Shown: positions 1 through 5,771 of the stretch, piece by piece | How positions within the stretch are numbered: the stretch's first letter is position 1 | Layout: the number at the start of each line of letters is the position of its first letter | Origin: JALVDI01 sp039186435 | GTDB taxonomy: Bacteria; Myxococcota_A; Polyangia; Polyangiales; Houyiibacteriaceae | Length of the DNA: 5,771 bases | Direction of reading: 5' to 3' | Assembly (NCBI GenBank): GCA_039186435.1 | Contig: JBCDAA010000520.1 | Span: 1-5,771, forward strand | Program-made: the position numbers and the translations under genes | The notes under the pieces: generated by a model | Told to the model about the DNA's origin: nothing | The model's database searches: none | What the model saw: only the letters and a program-made list of their open reading frames with translations

Positions 1-1928
1 GCGAGCGGGTGGTGCGCATCGCCAAAGTTGGAAAACGAGAGCATCGCAACCCGGGGCTGAATGCCCATTTCCTGCACCATGTCCGCCACCAGGGCTGCGG
101 TTTCGGCGAGCGTTTCCGCGTCGGGATCGATGTTGATGGTGGTGTCCGCAAAGAACTTCACCCCGTCGGGCGCGACGACCATGTAGCACCCACAGGCACG
201 GCGAACTCCGTCGGCGACGCCGATCACCTGGAGCGCGGGCCGAATCGTATCGGGGTACGGCGAGGTGAGACCGGACACGACGCCATCCACGTCGCCCTGC
301 TTCAGCATCATCATCGCGTAATACGTTCGGCTCCGCTCGATTTGAAGTCTGGCGCGTGGCTGGGTGATGCCCTTTCGTTGGCGTAGTCGCCAAAACGCCT
401 CTGCGTACTCGTCCAGTTTGGGAAGCGCGCTTCGGTCGATGACCTCGACCCCCGCAAGGCTCACGCCCAGGGTCTGCGCACGTTCCCGAATGTACGCCGG
501 TCGCCCGATCAGAACCGGCACCGCGATCCGTTCGTTTTCGATGATGTCCGCAGCGCGAAGAATGGTGTCTTCCTCCCCCTCCGGAAACACGATGCGGCGA
601 GGATCACGCCGCGCCGCACTCGTCACATGCCACATCACGCGGCGTGTCGGATCGAGACGTCGCTGAAGCTCCTGGCGATACGCCTCGATGTCGAGGGAGC
701 GCGTGGCCACCCCAGATTCGATGGCCGCCTCCGCGACCGCCGGCGCCACCCAGCTTAGCGAGCGAGCATCCATCGGCTTCGGAATCACATAGTCCTTGCC
801 GAACTTGATGGTGTGCCCGCCGTAAGCCGCGAGGACGTCGTCGGTCACGCCTTCCTTCGCGAGACGCGCCAGCGCGTGCACCGCGGCGAGCTTCATCGCA
901 TCGTTGATGTGGGTTGCCCCGACGTCGAGTGCACCGCGAAAGATGTACGGAAACCCGAGGACGTTGTTGACCTGGTTGGGAAAGTCGCTTCGGCCCGTCC
1001 CCACGATCGCATCCGGCCGCGCCTTTCGCGCGACGTCGTAGGGAATCTCCGGATCGGGATTCGCCAGCGCAAAGATGATCGGGGATGGCGCCATCTTCGC
1101 GATCATCTCCGCCGACACGATGTTTCCGGCCGCTAGTCCGAGCATCACGTCCGCATCCACGAGCGCGTCCGCGATCGTCTCGCGTGTATCGCTCGCCGGC
1201 CGCGCAAACTCCGCCCGCACTGGGTCGAGGCCTTCGTCGTTCTCGTGCACGATTCCGCGCCGACCGAGAAGCGTCATGTTCTCCCGCGGGACACCGAGAA
1301 GGCGCCAAAGACGCATGCAACCAATCGCCGCCGCCCCCGCGCCGATGCACGCCACCTTCAGTTCGGCGATGTCCTTTCCGATCAGCTCGCAGGCATTGAG
1401 AAGCGCAGCCGCACTAATGATCGCGGTTCCATGTTGATCGTCGTGAAAGACCGGAATCTTCATCCGCTCTTCGAGGCGGCGCTCGATCTCAAAGCACGCC
1501 GGGGCGGCGATATCCTCGAGATTGATCCCGCCAAAGGTCGGCTCCAGAGCGGCGACGACCTCGACAAAACGATCGGGATCTTTGGCGTCCACTTCGATGT
1601 CGAACACATCGATGTCCGCGTACTTCTTGAAGAGCACCGCCTTGCCCTCCATGACCGGCTTGGCGGCGAGCGGACCGATATCGCCCAGCCCCAGAACCGC
1701 GGTCCCGTTGCTGATCACCGCGACGAGATTGCGCCGAATCGTGAGCGTATCGACCTCGGAGGGATCGGCGGCAATCGCGCGACTTGGCTCGGCCACCCCC
1801 GGCGAGTACGCGAGCGAAAGGTCGCGTTGCGTGTTCACCGGTTTGGTCGGAACAACCTCGATTTTTCCGGGCCGGCCACGACGATGGTACTCAAGCGCAT
1901 CTTCCTTACGAACCATGGCCGCGAGCAT
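1..1928 (-). CDS. maeB: Malic enzyme with C-terminal phosphotransacetylase-like domain (MaeB type), C-terminus cut by the window edge
   Basis: This cytosolic enzyme oxidatively decarboxylates malate to pyruvate and CO2, normally with NADP, linking the TCA cycle to pyruvate and NADPH. The frame is open from 1928 to the left edge: 642 codons plus two bases. Relative to about 760 residues for E. coli MaeB, roughly 115 residues are missing. Malic N-domain: LAYSPGVAEPS around 40-49 (probable catalytic Tyr41), VMEGKAVLFKK around 92-102 (probable catalytic Lys96), FGGINLEDI 132-140 and PVFHDDQHGTAI 159-170 (metal-binding Glu/Asp). The Rossmann loop is GAGAAAIG at 196-203. From about 430, RRIVFPEGEEDTILRAA begins the phosphotransacetylase-like domain, which in characterised MaeB proteins serves allosteric regulation (for example by acetyl-CoA) rather than catalysis. 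The ATG at 1928 has GAGG ten bases upstream (1939-1942). An in-frame ATG at 1916 (MVRKEDALEYH) fits the family N-terminus slightly better but has no ribosome-binding site. NADP versus NAD preference cannot be read reliably. Confidence 0.95.
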   Translation of the reverse strand, partial: MLAAMVRKEDALEYHRRGRPGKIEVVPTKPVNTQRDLSLAYSPGVAEPSRAIAADPSEVDTLTIRRNLVAVISNGTAVLGLGDIGPLAAKPVMEGKAVLFKKYADIDVFDIEVDAKDPDRFVEVVAALEPTFGGINLEDIAAPACFEIERRLEERMKIPVFHDDQHGTAIISAAALLNACELIGKDIAELKVACIGAGAAAIGCMRLWRLLGVPRENMTLLGRRGIVHENDEGLDPVRAEFARPASDTRETIADALVDADVMLGLAAGNIVSAEMIAKMAPSPIIFALANPDPEIPYDVARKARPDAIVGTGRSDFPNQVNNVLGFPYIFRGALDVGATHINDAMKLAAVHALARLAKEGVTDDVLAAYGGHTIKFGKDYVIPKPMDARSLSWVAPAVAEAAIESGVATRSLDIEAYRQELQRRLDPTRRVMWHVTSAARRDPRRIVFPEGEEDTILRAADIIENERIAVPVLIGRPAYIRERAQTLGVSLAGVEVIDRSALPKLDEYAEAFWRLRQRKGITQPRARLQIERSRTYYAMMMLKQGDVDGVVSGLTSPYPDTIRPALQVIGVADGVRRACGCYMVVAPDGVKFFADTTINIDPDAETLAETAALVADMVQEMGIQPRVAMLSFSNFGDAHHPL

Positions 1929-1983
1929 AGACCGGCGGCCTCACAAATGGCGCCGGATGTGCCCGCCGGATGAAATCACAGGT

Positions 1984-1999
1984 GCGAAAGGTCTTTCGC
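1984..1999. promoter_or_regulatory. Perfect inverted repeat, candidate operator in the maeB-pssA divergent region
   Basis: GCGAAAG-GT-CTTTCGC has two perfect 7-bp arms around a 2-bp centre, the usual geometry of a site for a dimeric regulator. It lies 56 bases upstream of the maeB ATG (1928) and 127 bases upstream of the pssA start. Directly next to it, on the minus strand, is TTGACG (2007-2002), a good -35-like hexamer pointing towards maeB. I could not find a convincing -10 at 16-18 bp spacing, so the maeB promoter is only suggested. If that -35 is real, the repeat sits in the promoter spacer, where a bound repressor or MerR-like activator would act. It could instead be a chance repeat or a small hairpin. 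Confidence 0.35.
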
Positions 2000-2054
2000 G
2001 GCGTCAAATCACCGCTGCGAACCGCACCACCACGAGTTTTCGTGCTTGCCACCG

Positions 2055-2076
2055 CGCTGGGTGGTGGACACCAGCG
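2055..2076 (+). repeat. Inverted repeat CGCTGG-N10-CCAGCG upstream of pssA
   Basis: Six-base perfect arms (2055-2060 and 2071-2076) are separated by ten bases. An alternative pairing, CGCTG/CAGCG plus GTG/CAC with one bulged G, gives an eight-pair stem with a five-base loop. The repeat overlaps the candidate -35 of the pssA promoter (2065-2070), so it could be a binding site for a regulator of pssA. If transcription starts further upstream, it would be a leader hairpin. No T-tract follows, so it is not a terminator. Confidence 0.25.
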
Positions 2077-2093
2077 AGGCCCTGACCTACGTT
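2065..2093 (+). promoter_or_regulatory. Candidate sigma70-type promoter for pssA
   Basis: TGGACA (2065-2070, five of six matches to TTGACA) is followed by exactly 17 bases and then TACGTT (2088-2093), which keeps the most conserved -10 positions (TAxxxT) but matches only three of six bases. Transcription would begin near 2100, leaving a leader of about 27 bases that contains the GGAGA ribosome-binding site. Position and spacing are good; the -10 is weak, so this is a candidate only. Confidence 0.35.
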
Positions 2094-2115
2094 TTGATGA
2101 GGCATGGGCGGCAAC

Positions 2116-2120
2116 GGAGA
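2116..2120 (+). promoter_or_regulatory. Ribosome-binding site that fixes the pssA start at GTG 2127
   Basis: GGAGA lies six bases before the GTG at 2127. The longer in-frame alternatives, ATG at 2097 and TTG at 2046, have no comparable purine-rich site. They would add an Arg-rich extension that the family does not normally have. The GTG start places the conserved LPNLFTL segment about 12 residues from the N-terminus, as is usual in this family. Confidence 0.7.
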
Positions 2121-2126
2121 CGCGAC

Positions 2127-2921
2127 GTGAAGGTCGATCTACGAAAGAGCCTTTTCATCCTGCCGAACCTCTTCACTCTTTCGAGTGTTCTCTGCGGGTA
2201 CTACGCGATTCTCACCTGCGCCTCCCCCGAGGCGACCGGCGACGATTTCTATCGCGCATCCCTCCTGATCATCTTCGCGATGTTCTTCGACACCATCGAT
2301 GGACGGGTCGCAAGGCTCACGAAGACGCAGAGCGCGATCGGCGTGCAGCTCGATTCCCTCGCCGACGTCATCAGCTTCGGCGTCGCTCCCGCAGTCCTCG
2401 TCTTTCGCTGGTCCCTCGACCGCTTTGAAACGCTCGGGATGTTCGTGTGCTTCGTGTACATCGCGTGCGGCACGATTCGCCTCGCGCGCTTCAACGTCCT
2501 CACGATGGGCGAAGCGGGCGCGCCCAAGAAGCCTGGAAAGTACATCGTTGGGCTTCCGATACCCGCGGCGGCAGGAATCCTCATCTCCCTCGTGGTCGCC
2601 AACACCGTCGCCCGACAGACGGCCCTCCGGGACGTCCTTGGCGCGCCAAGCCTCATTCTCGGTGTCGTCGCGGCCCTGAGCTTCTTCATGGTCAGCACGA
2701 TCAAGTTTCGATCGTTCAAGGACATCAAGCTCAACCGGCGCACGATGGCCTTCATCGCGATCGCGATCGGCTCGACCGTCTTTGTCGCTCGCCGCTACCA
2801 CATCTCCTTTGCGCTCGTTTGGCTACTCGCGTGTTATATCGCGATCGCTCTCGCCGAGTCGCTGCTTCGCATTGGGCGCTCCGTTCGTCGACGGCGCGGC
2901 GAGCACAAAGAAGCCTCGTAG
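2127..2921 (+). CDS. pssA: CDP-diacylglycerol--serine O-phosphatidyltransferase (phosphatidylserine synthase, type II)
   Basis: This inner-membrane enzyme transfers phosphatidate from CDP-diacylglycerol to L-serine, giving phosphatidylserine and CMP, the first committed step towards phosphatidylethanolamine. With the GTG start the protein is 264 residues. The complete CDP-alcohol phosphatidyltransferase signature D-x2-D-G-x2-A-R-x8-G-x3-D-x3-D is present as D55, D58, G59, A62, R63, G72, D76 and D80; the Asp residues bind metal and act in catalysis. ILPNLFTLSSVLCGYYAI (11-28) is the typical first membrane helix. RLARFN (118-123), GLPIP (142-146) and MVSTIKFRSFKDI (188-200) are hallmarks of the PssA branch rather than PgsA. 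Further hydrophobic helices lie near 44-54, 82-93, 103-114, 147-160, 173-190, 208-220 and 227-244. The tail (RSVRRRRGEHKEAS) is basic and cytosolic. The gene is divergent from maeB and converges on the lipoprotein gene with one base between stop codons. Nothing suggests it is damaged. Confidence 0.95.
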   Translation: MKVDLRKSLFILPNLFTLSSVLCGYYAILTCASPEATGDDFYRASLLIIFAMFFDTIDGRVARLTKTQSAIGVQLDSLADVISFGVAPAVLVFRWSLDRFETLGMFVCFVYIACGTIRLARFNVLTMGEAGAPKKPGKYIVGLPIPAAAGILISLVVANTVARQTALRDVLGAPSLILGVVAALSFFMVSTIKFRSFKDIKLNRRTMAFIAIAIGSTVFVARRYHISFALVWLLACYIAIALAESLLRIGRSVRRRRGEHKEAS

Positions 2922-2928
2922 TCTACGA
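2916..2928. other. Palindrome spanning both stop codons of convergent genes
   Basis: TCGTAG-T-CTACGA is a perfect 13-base palindrome centred on 2922, the single base between the pssA stop (TAG, 2919-2921) and the lipoprotein gene stop (TAG read on the minus strand, 2925-2923). Each arm contains one gene's stop codon. With a three-base loop it could form a five-pair hairpin in either transcript, but there is no U-tract on either side. A standard intrinsic terminator is therefore not supported here. I found no other convincing terminator near either gene end, so each transcript may run some way into the other gene or end by Rho. Confidence 0.5.
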
Positions 2929-3462
2929 CGGCGGAATGAAGCGCCGGCCAATGCGGTAGGGCGCCTCGAAGAGTTCGCTGCGGCAGGTTCCGCCAATGCA
3001 CATCGGCCCGGAACAATCGGCCGGCGCGCGCGCTTGAACGCGAAGGAAAACCTCCGTGTCGGCGGGGATCTGAGGCCCAAAGAAGGGGTTTTCGAGGGTC
3101 TTCTCGATCAACCCGTCCCCGGCCATCGTGTCGCCATCCTGGCCGTCATCGCGAACGGTGAGGAGATCGAAGATGCTCGGAGACTCCTCGTCCATGGTTC
3201 GAATCTGAACGGTGACCTCATGATTTCGGTCGAGGTCCGGACAGCGCATCATCTGGATTCGCAGCTCCACCGTTGCGGTCGGATCGTCCACCATGACCTC
3301 TTCGGGTTCGACGCTTGCCGACTCGATGACGGAAAACTCAAAGGGCAAACAGTTCGGGACCGCTCGCCCGTTGCAGCTCCTCGTAAACTCATCGCCTCCG
3401 CCGCCACAAGCGGTCGCCAGAGGGAGAACAAATAGCAACGCTGCAAAGTGCGTTCGACGCAT
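2923..3462 (-). CDS. Small predicted lipoprotein with DDGxxGDxxAGDG loop, function unknown
   Basis: The product is 179 residues. It starts with a signal sequence (MRRTHFAALLFVLPLATAC): two Arg, a hydrophobic core, and a Cys at 19 followed by GGGGDE, suggesting a lipid-anchored exported protein. The lipobox (A-T-A-C, with Leu at -4) is looser than the usual L-x-G/A-C. Six further Cys (30, 38, 74, 150, 155, 160) could form three disulfides in the periplasm or outside the cell; the last three are evenly spaced. The middle (about 41-145) is beta-rich, and VRDDGQDGDTMAGDGLIE (103-120) closely resembles the 'DDGxxGDxxAGDGxY' turn of extracellular Ig-like or choice-of-anchor domains, although the usual aromatic after the final G is replaced by Leu. 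The ATG at 3462 shares a base with the stop of the upstream glycosyltransferase gene (TGATG) and has a strong ribosome-binding site, so a longer frame reaching 3549 is not the likely start. No specific function can be assigned; coupling to the glycosyltransferase suggests an envelope role. Confidence 0.85.
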   Translation of the reverse strand: MRRTHFAALLFVLPLATACGGGGDEFTRSCNGRAVPNCLPFEFSVIESASVEPEEVMVDDPTATVELRIQMMRCPDLDRNHEVTVQIRTMDEESPSIFDLLTVRDDGQDGDTMAGDGLIEKTLENPFFGPQIPADTEVFLRVQARAPADCSGPMCIGGTCRSELFEAPYRIGRRFIPPS

Positions 3463-5135
3463 CAGCGGCGCCTCCTCGGGTTTTCGTACACGTTGACGAT
3501 GGGCACCCCGTCGTAGGTCAACACGTACGCGGGCTGGGTCGTGCCCCACGCGGCCCAGACCTGGTAGTCGACTTCGACAAAATGATGTTCGAGGTGCACC
3601 ATGACGAAGTCTGCATTGGCCAAGTCGAAGGTGCCACGAATGTTGGCCGGAATGAGGCCGTCCCGGCGCAGCATCTCCCAGGCGCCCGAGGTCGTATCGC
3701 AGAGGAAGACCCGCCCGCCGTCCGGAAGTTCGTCACGAAAGAAGTCGACGAGGCTGCCGGTCGTAAACCCCCAGAACTGGCGGTTCATCCCGTAGTCCGC
3801 CGAGCCGGGAACGCCCCCCGCCGCGTAGGTGTAATGAGAGAGGCCGAAGGGGTGGCTGTGCACGGTTTCGATGGCGGGGGGCAGCAGCAACACGAAGGTT
3901 GCGAGCGCACGCGCCGTGTAACGCGCTTGGGGGAGGCGCGCACCCAGGCCATGGCGGAAGGAGTGGATGACCCTCCAGAAGCCAAACCCCGCATACATCG
4001 CGAGGAAGGGATAGGCCGGGAACCAGTGCTTGGTGGCCCCAAAAATCGGCGATGAGGGAAGCGCGATCATCAAGAGGGGCGCAAGCAAGGAGCCCGCGAG
4101 AAGCACATCGGTGCGCGCCGCGTCCGCCTTCGTTTCGGACTTCCAGCGCCGTACCAGCCACTCCGGCAGCATCGCCCGCAAGCGAAAGCCCACCCCGAGG
4201 AGCGCCAGCACCACAGTGACCAGCGGCACCGTGAAGAGCGTCATCACGAAGGGATACGAAATCGGAAAGGGCGGCTGAAAGTACGACTCTCCGAAGTACG
4301 CCATGTCGTAGTAGACGTGGCTCACGTGAAAGCGCGCATACCAGCCAAAGCGCGCGAGAAGCTCATCACTCCAAAGCCAAGGCCAGGTCGCGATGAAGAT
4401 CGGCGGCCCGAGAAGGGTCATCGAAATCATCCACCAGGGGCGGGTCGAGAGCTTCGTGGAGACCTGCTCTCCCCGTTTTCGAGCCGCGCGAATGCCGACG
4501 CTCATCCATACGAAGTGGATGAGAAAGATCCCGGGAAGCACCCAGCTGTTGTGCTTCACAGAAAGCGCGAGACCCCACGCGATCCCCGTCCAGATCGCCC
4601 AGCCACGACTTCGCAGCGAACGCCAATACGCGTAGATTGTAAACGTGATCGCAAGCACGATCGGGATGTCGAAACAGTCGAGATGCGAGTGATAGAAAGG
4701 CCGCGGCATCAGCGCGTAGGCCGCCGCGGCGAACGCTCCCGCCTCCCGTCCGAAGACCCGCGCCCCAAAGATGAAGATCAGCCAGAGGAGCAATCCGGCA
4801 CTCGCGATCCCTGGAAAGCGAAATGCCATGGAATCGCTCTCAAAGAGATCGAGATGCTGGTGGGCGATCCAGCTCAGCGCAAAAAGCGCCTTCGCCAGCC
4901 CTGGGTGTTCGTGGTTGTAGTCCCACGCCCGGTCACGAACCTCGGGCTCCATCGCCCGGCTTGGGTCCTCCCAAAGCAACTCGAACCACCCGGCGTAGTC
5001 CTGAGCCGCGATGACGTAAAAACTCTCGTCGCGCGACATGGCGATGTCACCCGCCGTCGCCATGAGCAGCGCGACATAAGCGATCGCCAAAGACGCCCCG
5101 AAGAGATGGTCGCGCCAACCGATCCGCGGCTTCAT
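3462..5135 (-). CDS. Integral-membrane glycosyltransferase, GT39/PMT-like (ArnT/dolichyl-phosphate-mannose superfamily)
   Basis: The product is 557 residues and full length for this GT-C class, which transfers a sugar from a polyprenyl-phosphate carrier to an acceptor on the outer face of the inner membrane. After a first membrane helix (about 12-28), the first periplasmic loop carries SRDESFYVIAAQDYAGW (34-50). The Asp36-Glu37 pair matches the catalytic acidic position of the superfamily, and NHEHPGLAKALFAL (74-87) is the typical 'HPPLxK' segment. Helices follow near 109-125, 132-145, 157-172, 180-212 (two), 236-255, 295-315, 344-360, 372-390 and 408-422. GATKHWFPAYPFLAMYAG (366-383) is a conserved late-helix segment. 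The C-terminal 125 residues are a soluble periplasmic domain opening with HPFGLSHYTYAAGG (428-441), matching the 'HPYxLSYYN' region seen in many GT39-annotated bacterial proteins. The ATG at 5135 overlaps the previous stop by four bases (ATGA). Sugar and acceptor are unknown: protein O-mannosylation, lipid A modification and surface-glycan decoration are all possible. GT83 (ArnT) is the main alternative family label. Confidence 0.85.
   Translation of the reverse strand: MKPRIGWRDHLFGASLAIAYVALLMATAGDIAMSRDESFYVIAAQDYAGWFELLWEDPSRAMEPEVRDRAWDYNHEHPGLAKALFALSWIAHQHLDLFESDSMAFRFPGIASAGLLLWLIFIFGARVFGREAGAFAAAAYALMPRPFYHSHLDCFDIPIVLAITFTIYAYWRSLRSRGWAIWTGIAWGLALSVKHNSWVLPGIFLIHFVWMSVGIRAARKRGEQVSTKLSTRPWWMISMTLLGPPIFIATWPWLWSDELLARFGWYARFHVSHVYYDMAYFGESYFQPPFPISYPFVMTLFTVPLVTVVLALLGVGFRLRAMLPEWLVRRWKSETKADAARTDVLLAGSLLAPLLMIALPSSPIFGATKHWFPAYPFLAMYAGFGFWRVIHSFRHGLGARLPQARYTARALATFVLLLPPAIETVHSHPFGLSHYTYAAGGVPGSADYGMNRQFWGFTTGSLVDFFRDELPDGGRVFLCDTTSGAWEMLRRDGLIPANIRGTFDLANADFVMVHLEHHFVEVDYQVWAAWGTTQPAYVLTYDGVPIVNVYENPRRRR
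3471..3477 (-). promoter_or_regulatory. Strong ribosome-binding site for the lipoprotein gene, inside the end of the preceding gene
   Basis: On the minus strand, GAGGAGG lies eight bases before the ATG at 3462. It falls in the last codons of the glycosyltransferase gene, where it encodes part of its RRRR tail. It decides the start in favour of MRRTHF and indicates independent or re-initiating translation of the lipoprotein. Confidence 0.8.
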
Positions 5136-5771
5136 TCCCCCACCTCGCGAGCGGGGCCGCGCATGGTTGCCGCCCAGCAGATGGAGCGCATGTCCGGGTT
5201 GTCGGCGCTTACCTCGATCGTCACGCGCCCGTGCGCCACTCCGGTGTGAAGCGGATCGGGATCCAGCTCCACGCGCTTCCAGCTGTCGCCGTCCGCGTGC
5301 ACCAGACGACCGATCTCGACGTCGTTGACCAACACCCGCGCCGTCACCGGCGGACGCGTCAGCTCGCGCTCGTGGGGGTAGTAGAGACCAGCATAGAGAA
5401 CGAGGCGCTCCCCGATGGGAACATCGGAAAAGGCAGAGCTCACCACCTCGCCCTGCGCCGGGTGCTGCCAGATGCAGCGTCGCGGCTGAAAGTCGAGGTC
5501 TTCGATGATGGTCTCACCGACCCAGAGCCACTGCTGCGGCCCGCAAAAGTGACGCTGCCGCGGCCAGAGCGGTCCCTGCCAGAGACCGCCGTTCGAGATC
5601 CGCGCGGGACCCCAGCGGCAGTTCCGCTCGCCGATGGTGACCCTCGCTGCTCGAATCTGATCGACCAGGTCGTACTCCACGGAACTCGGACCGAGGTCGA
5701 AACGCCGCACGTGAACGCTGCCAAAGCTTCGTTCAAAGGCCGGGTCGAGAGGCACGTGCTGCCCGCGATGA
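5132..5771 (-). CDS. Beta-rich protein of unknown function, possible carbohydrate-binding-like domain; N-terminus beyond the window
   Basis: The frame is open from the stop at 5132 to the right edge, giving about 212 visible residues. A GTG at 5755 could start a 207-residue protein, but it lacks a good ribosome-binding site and the frame continues upstream (H-R-G-Q-H), so truncation by the window is more likely. I do not recognise the family. The visible part is rich in Trp, aromatic residues and beta-strand patterns: CRWGPARISNGGLWQGPLWP, then FCGPQQWLWVGETIIEDLDF, then RLVLYAGLYYPHEREL. It closes with VLVNDVEIGRLVHADGDSWKRVELD...GRVTIEVSADNPDMRSICWAATMRG. This last section reads like a jelly-roll or galactose-binding-like sandwich of the kind found in carbohydrate-binding modules; this is inferred from its pattern, not from a match. 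It contains four Cys and no membrane helix. Whether it is exported cannot be seen because the N-terminus is missing. It overlaps the glycosyltransferase gene by four bases and so is probably in the same operon and pathway. Confidence 0.75.
   Translation of the reverse strand, partial: HRGQHVPLDPAFERSFGSVHVRRFDLGPSSVEYDLVDQIRAARVTIGERNCRWGPARISNGGLWQGPLWPRQRHFCGPQQWLWVGETIIEDLDFQPRRCIWQHPAQGEVVSSAFSDVPIGERLVLYAGLYYPHERELTRPPVTARVLVNDVEIGRLVHADGDSWKRVELDPDPLHTGVAHGRVTIEVSADNPDMRSICWAATMRGPAREVGE
5141..5146 (-). promoter_or_regulatory. Ribosome-binding site of the glycosyltransferase gene
   Basis: GAGGTG, followed by a run of five G, lies five bases before the ATG at 5135, within the final codons of the upstream gene. 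Together with the ATGA overlap it supports 5135 as the true start and suggests translational coupling. Confidence 0.65.

Noticed and set aside
604..1973. Long open frames across maeB (604-1350 minus in another frame; 1245-1973 and 1522-2085 plus)
   Set aside because: maeB is continuous through the whole region in a single frame with all its motifs, so these are overlapping shadows. They do not indicate a frameshift in maeB.
2139..2801. 220-codon open frame antisense to pssA, plus a second antisense frame at 2249-2755
   Set aside because: Low-complexity, highly charged translations opposite a well-supported pssA; no start signal or family resemblance.
2757..2848. GCGATCGC octamers (2757-2764, 2841-2848, also 5080-5087), resembling the cyanobacterial HIP1 element
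   Set aside because: All three lie in membrane-helix codons for Ile-Ala or Ala-Ile using GCG/ATC/GCT, so codon preference explains them. Three copies in this window do not make a HIP1-type repeat, and the proteins do not suggest a cyanobacterium.
2940..2965. GCGCC...GGCGC inverted repeat just after the pssA stop, considered as a pssA terminator
   Set aside because: The stem is only five pairs with a long loop and no T-tract, and it lies within the coding sequence of the convergent lipoprotein gene.
4317..5249. 310-codon open frame on the plus strand, antisense to the glycosyltransferase gene
   Set aside because: Its translation is rich in Arg, Pro and Glu with no recognisable domain, and it starts at a GTG without a good ribosome-binding site. 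It lies opposite a clear membrane glycosyltransferase. It is a shadow frame typical of GC-rich DNA.
1..5771. Defence system, prophage, insertion sequence, CRISPR or RNA gene
   Set aside because: No direct-repeat array, transposase, integrase, nuclease or tRNA-like sequence was seen. All coding space is explained by two housekeeping genes and the envelope-type operon.

Overview
The window is GC-rich bacterial DNA with dense gene packing, and every gene shows strongly G/C-biased third positions. A type II phosphatidylserine synthase, a hybrid malic enzyme, a GT39-type membrane glycosyltransferase and a cysteine-rich lipoprotein carrying a 'DDGxxGDxxAGDG' loop together suggest a Gram-negative bacterium. 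A Myxococcota or other former-deltaproteobacterial lineage would fit. That placement is inference from protein style; there is no rRNA or other marker gene here.

Layout. From 1 to 1928 on the minus strand lies most of maeB, a malic enzyme fused to a phosphotransacetylase-like domain. Its C-terminal end runs off the left edge of the window. A 198-bp divergent intergenic region follows (1929-2126), holding a 16-bp inverted repeat, a candidate sigma70-type promoter and the ribosome-binding site for the next gene. On the plus strand, 2127-2921 encodes PssA, CDP-diacylglycerol--serine O-phosphatidyltransferase. It meets a minus-strand operon tail to tail, with one base between the two stop codons. 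Read in its own direction (right to left), that operon contains three genes. First is a 5'-truncated gene for a beta-rich protein of unknown function (5132-5771). Second is an integral-membrane GT39/PMT-like glycosyltransferase (3462-5135). Third is a small predicted lipoprotein (2923-3462). These genes overlap by 4 and 1 bases, so they are probably translationally coupled.

How the genes fit together. maeB (malate to pyruvate, CO2 and reduced cofactor) and pssA (first committed step to phosphatidylethanolamine) are housekeeping genes that share an upstream region. The three-gene operon looks like an envelope or surface-glycan module: a glycosyltransferase that probably uses a polyprenyl-phosphate sugar, an exported lipoprotein, and a protein with a carbohydrate-binding-like fold. 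The acceptor and sugar cannot be read from the sequence.

I see no mobile element, CRISPR array, tRNA, rRNA or phage gene. No convincing new defence or mobile system is present; the least characterised part is the right-hand minus-strand operon. No stretch over 300 bases lacks a gene.
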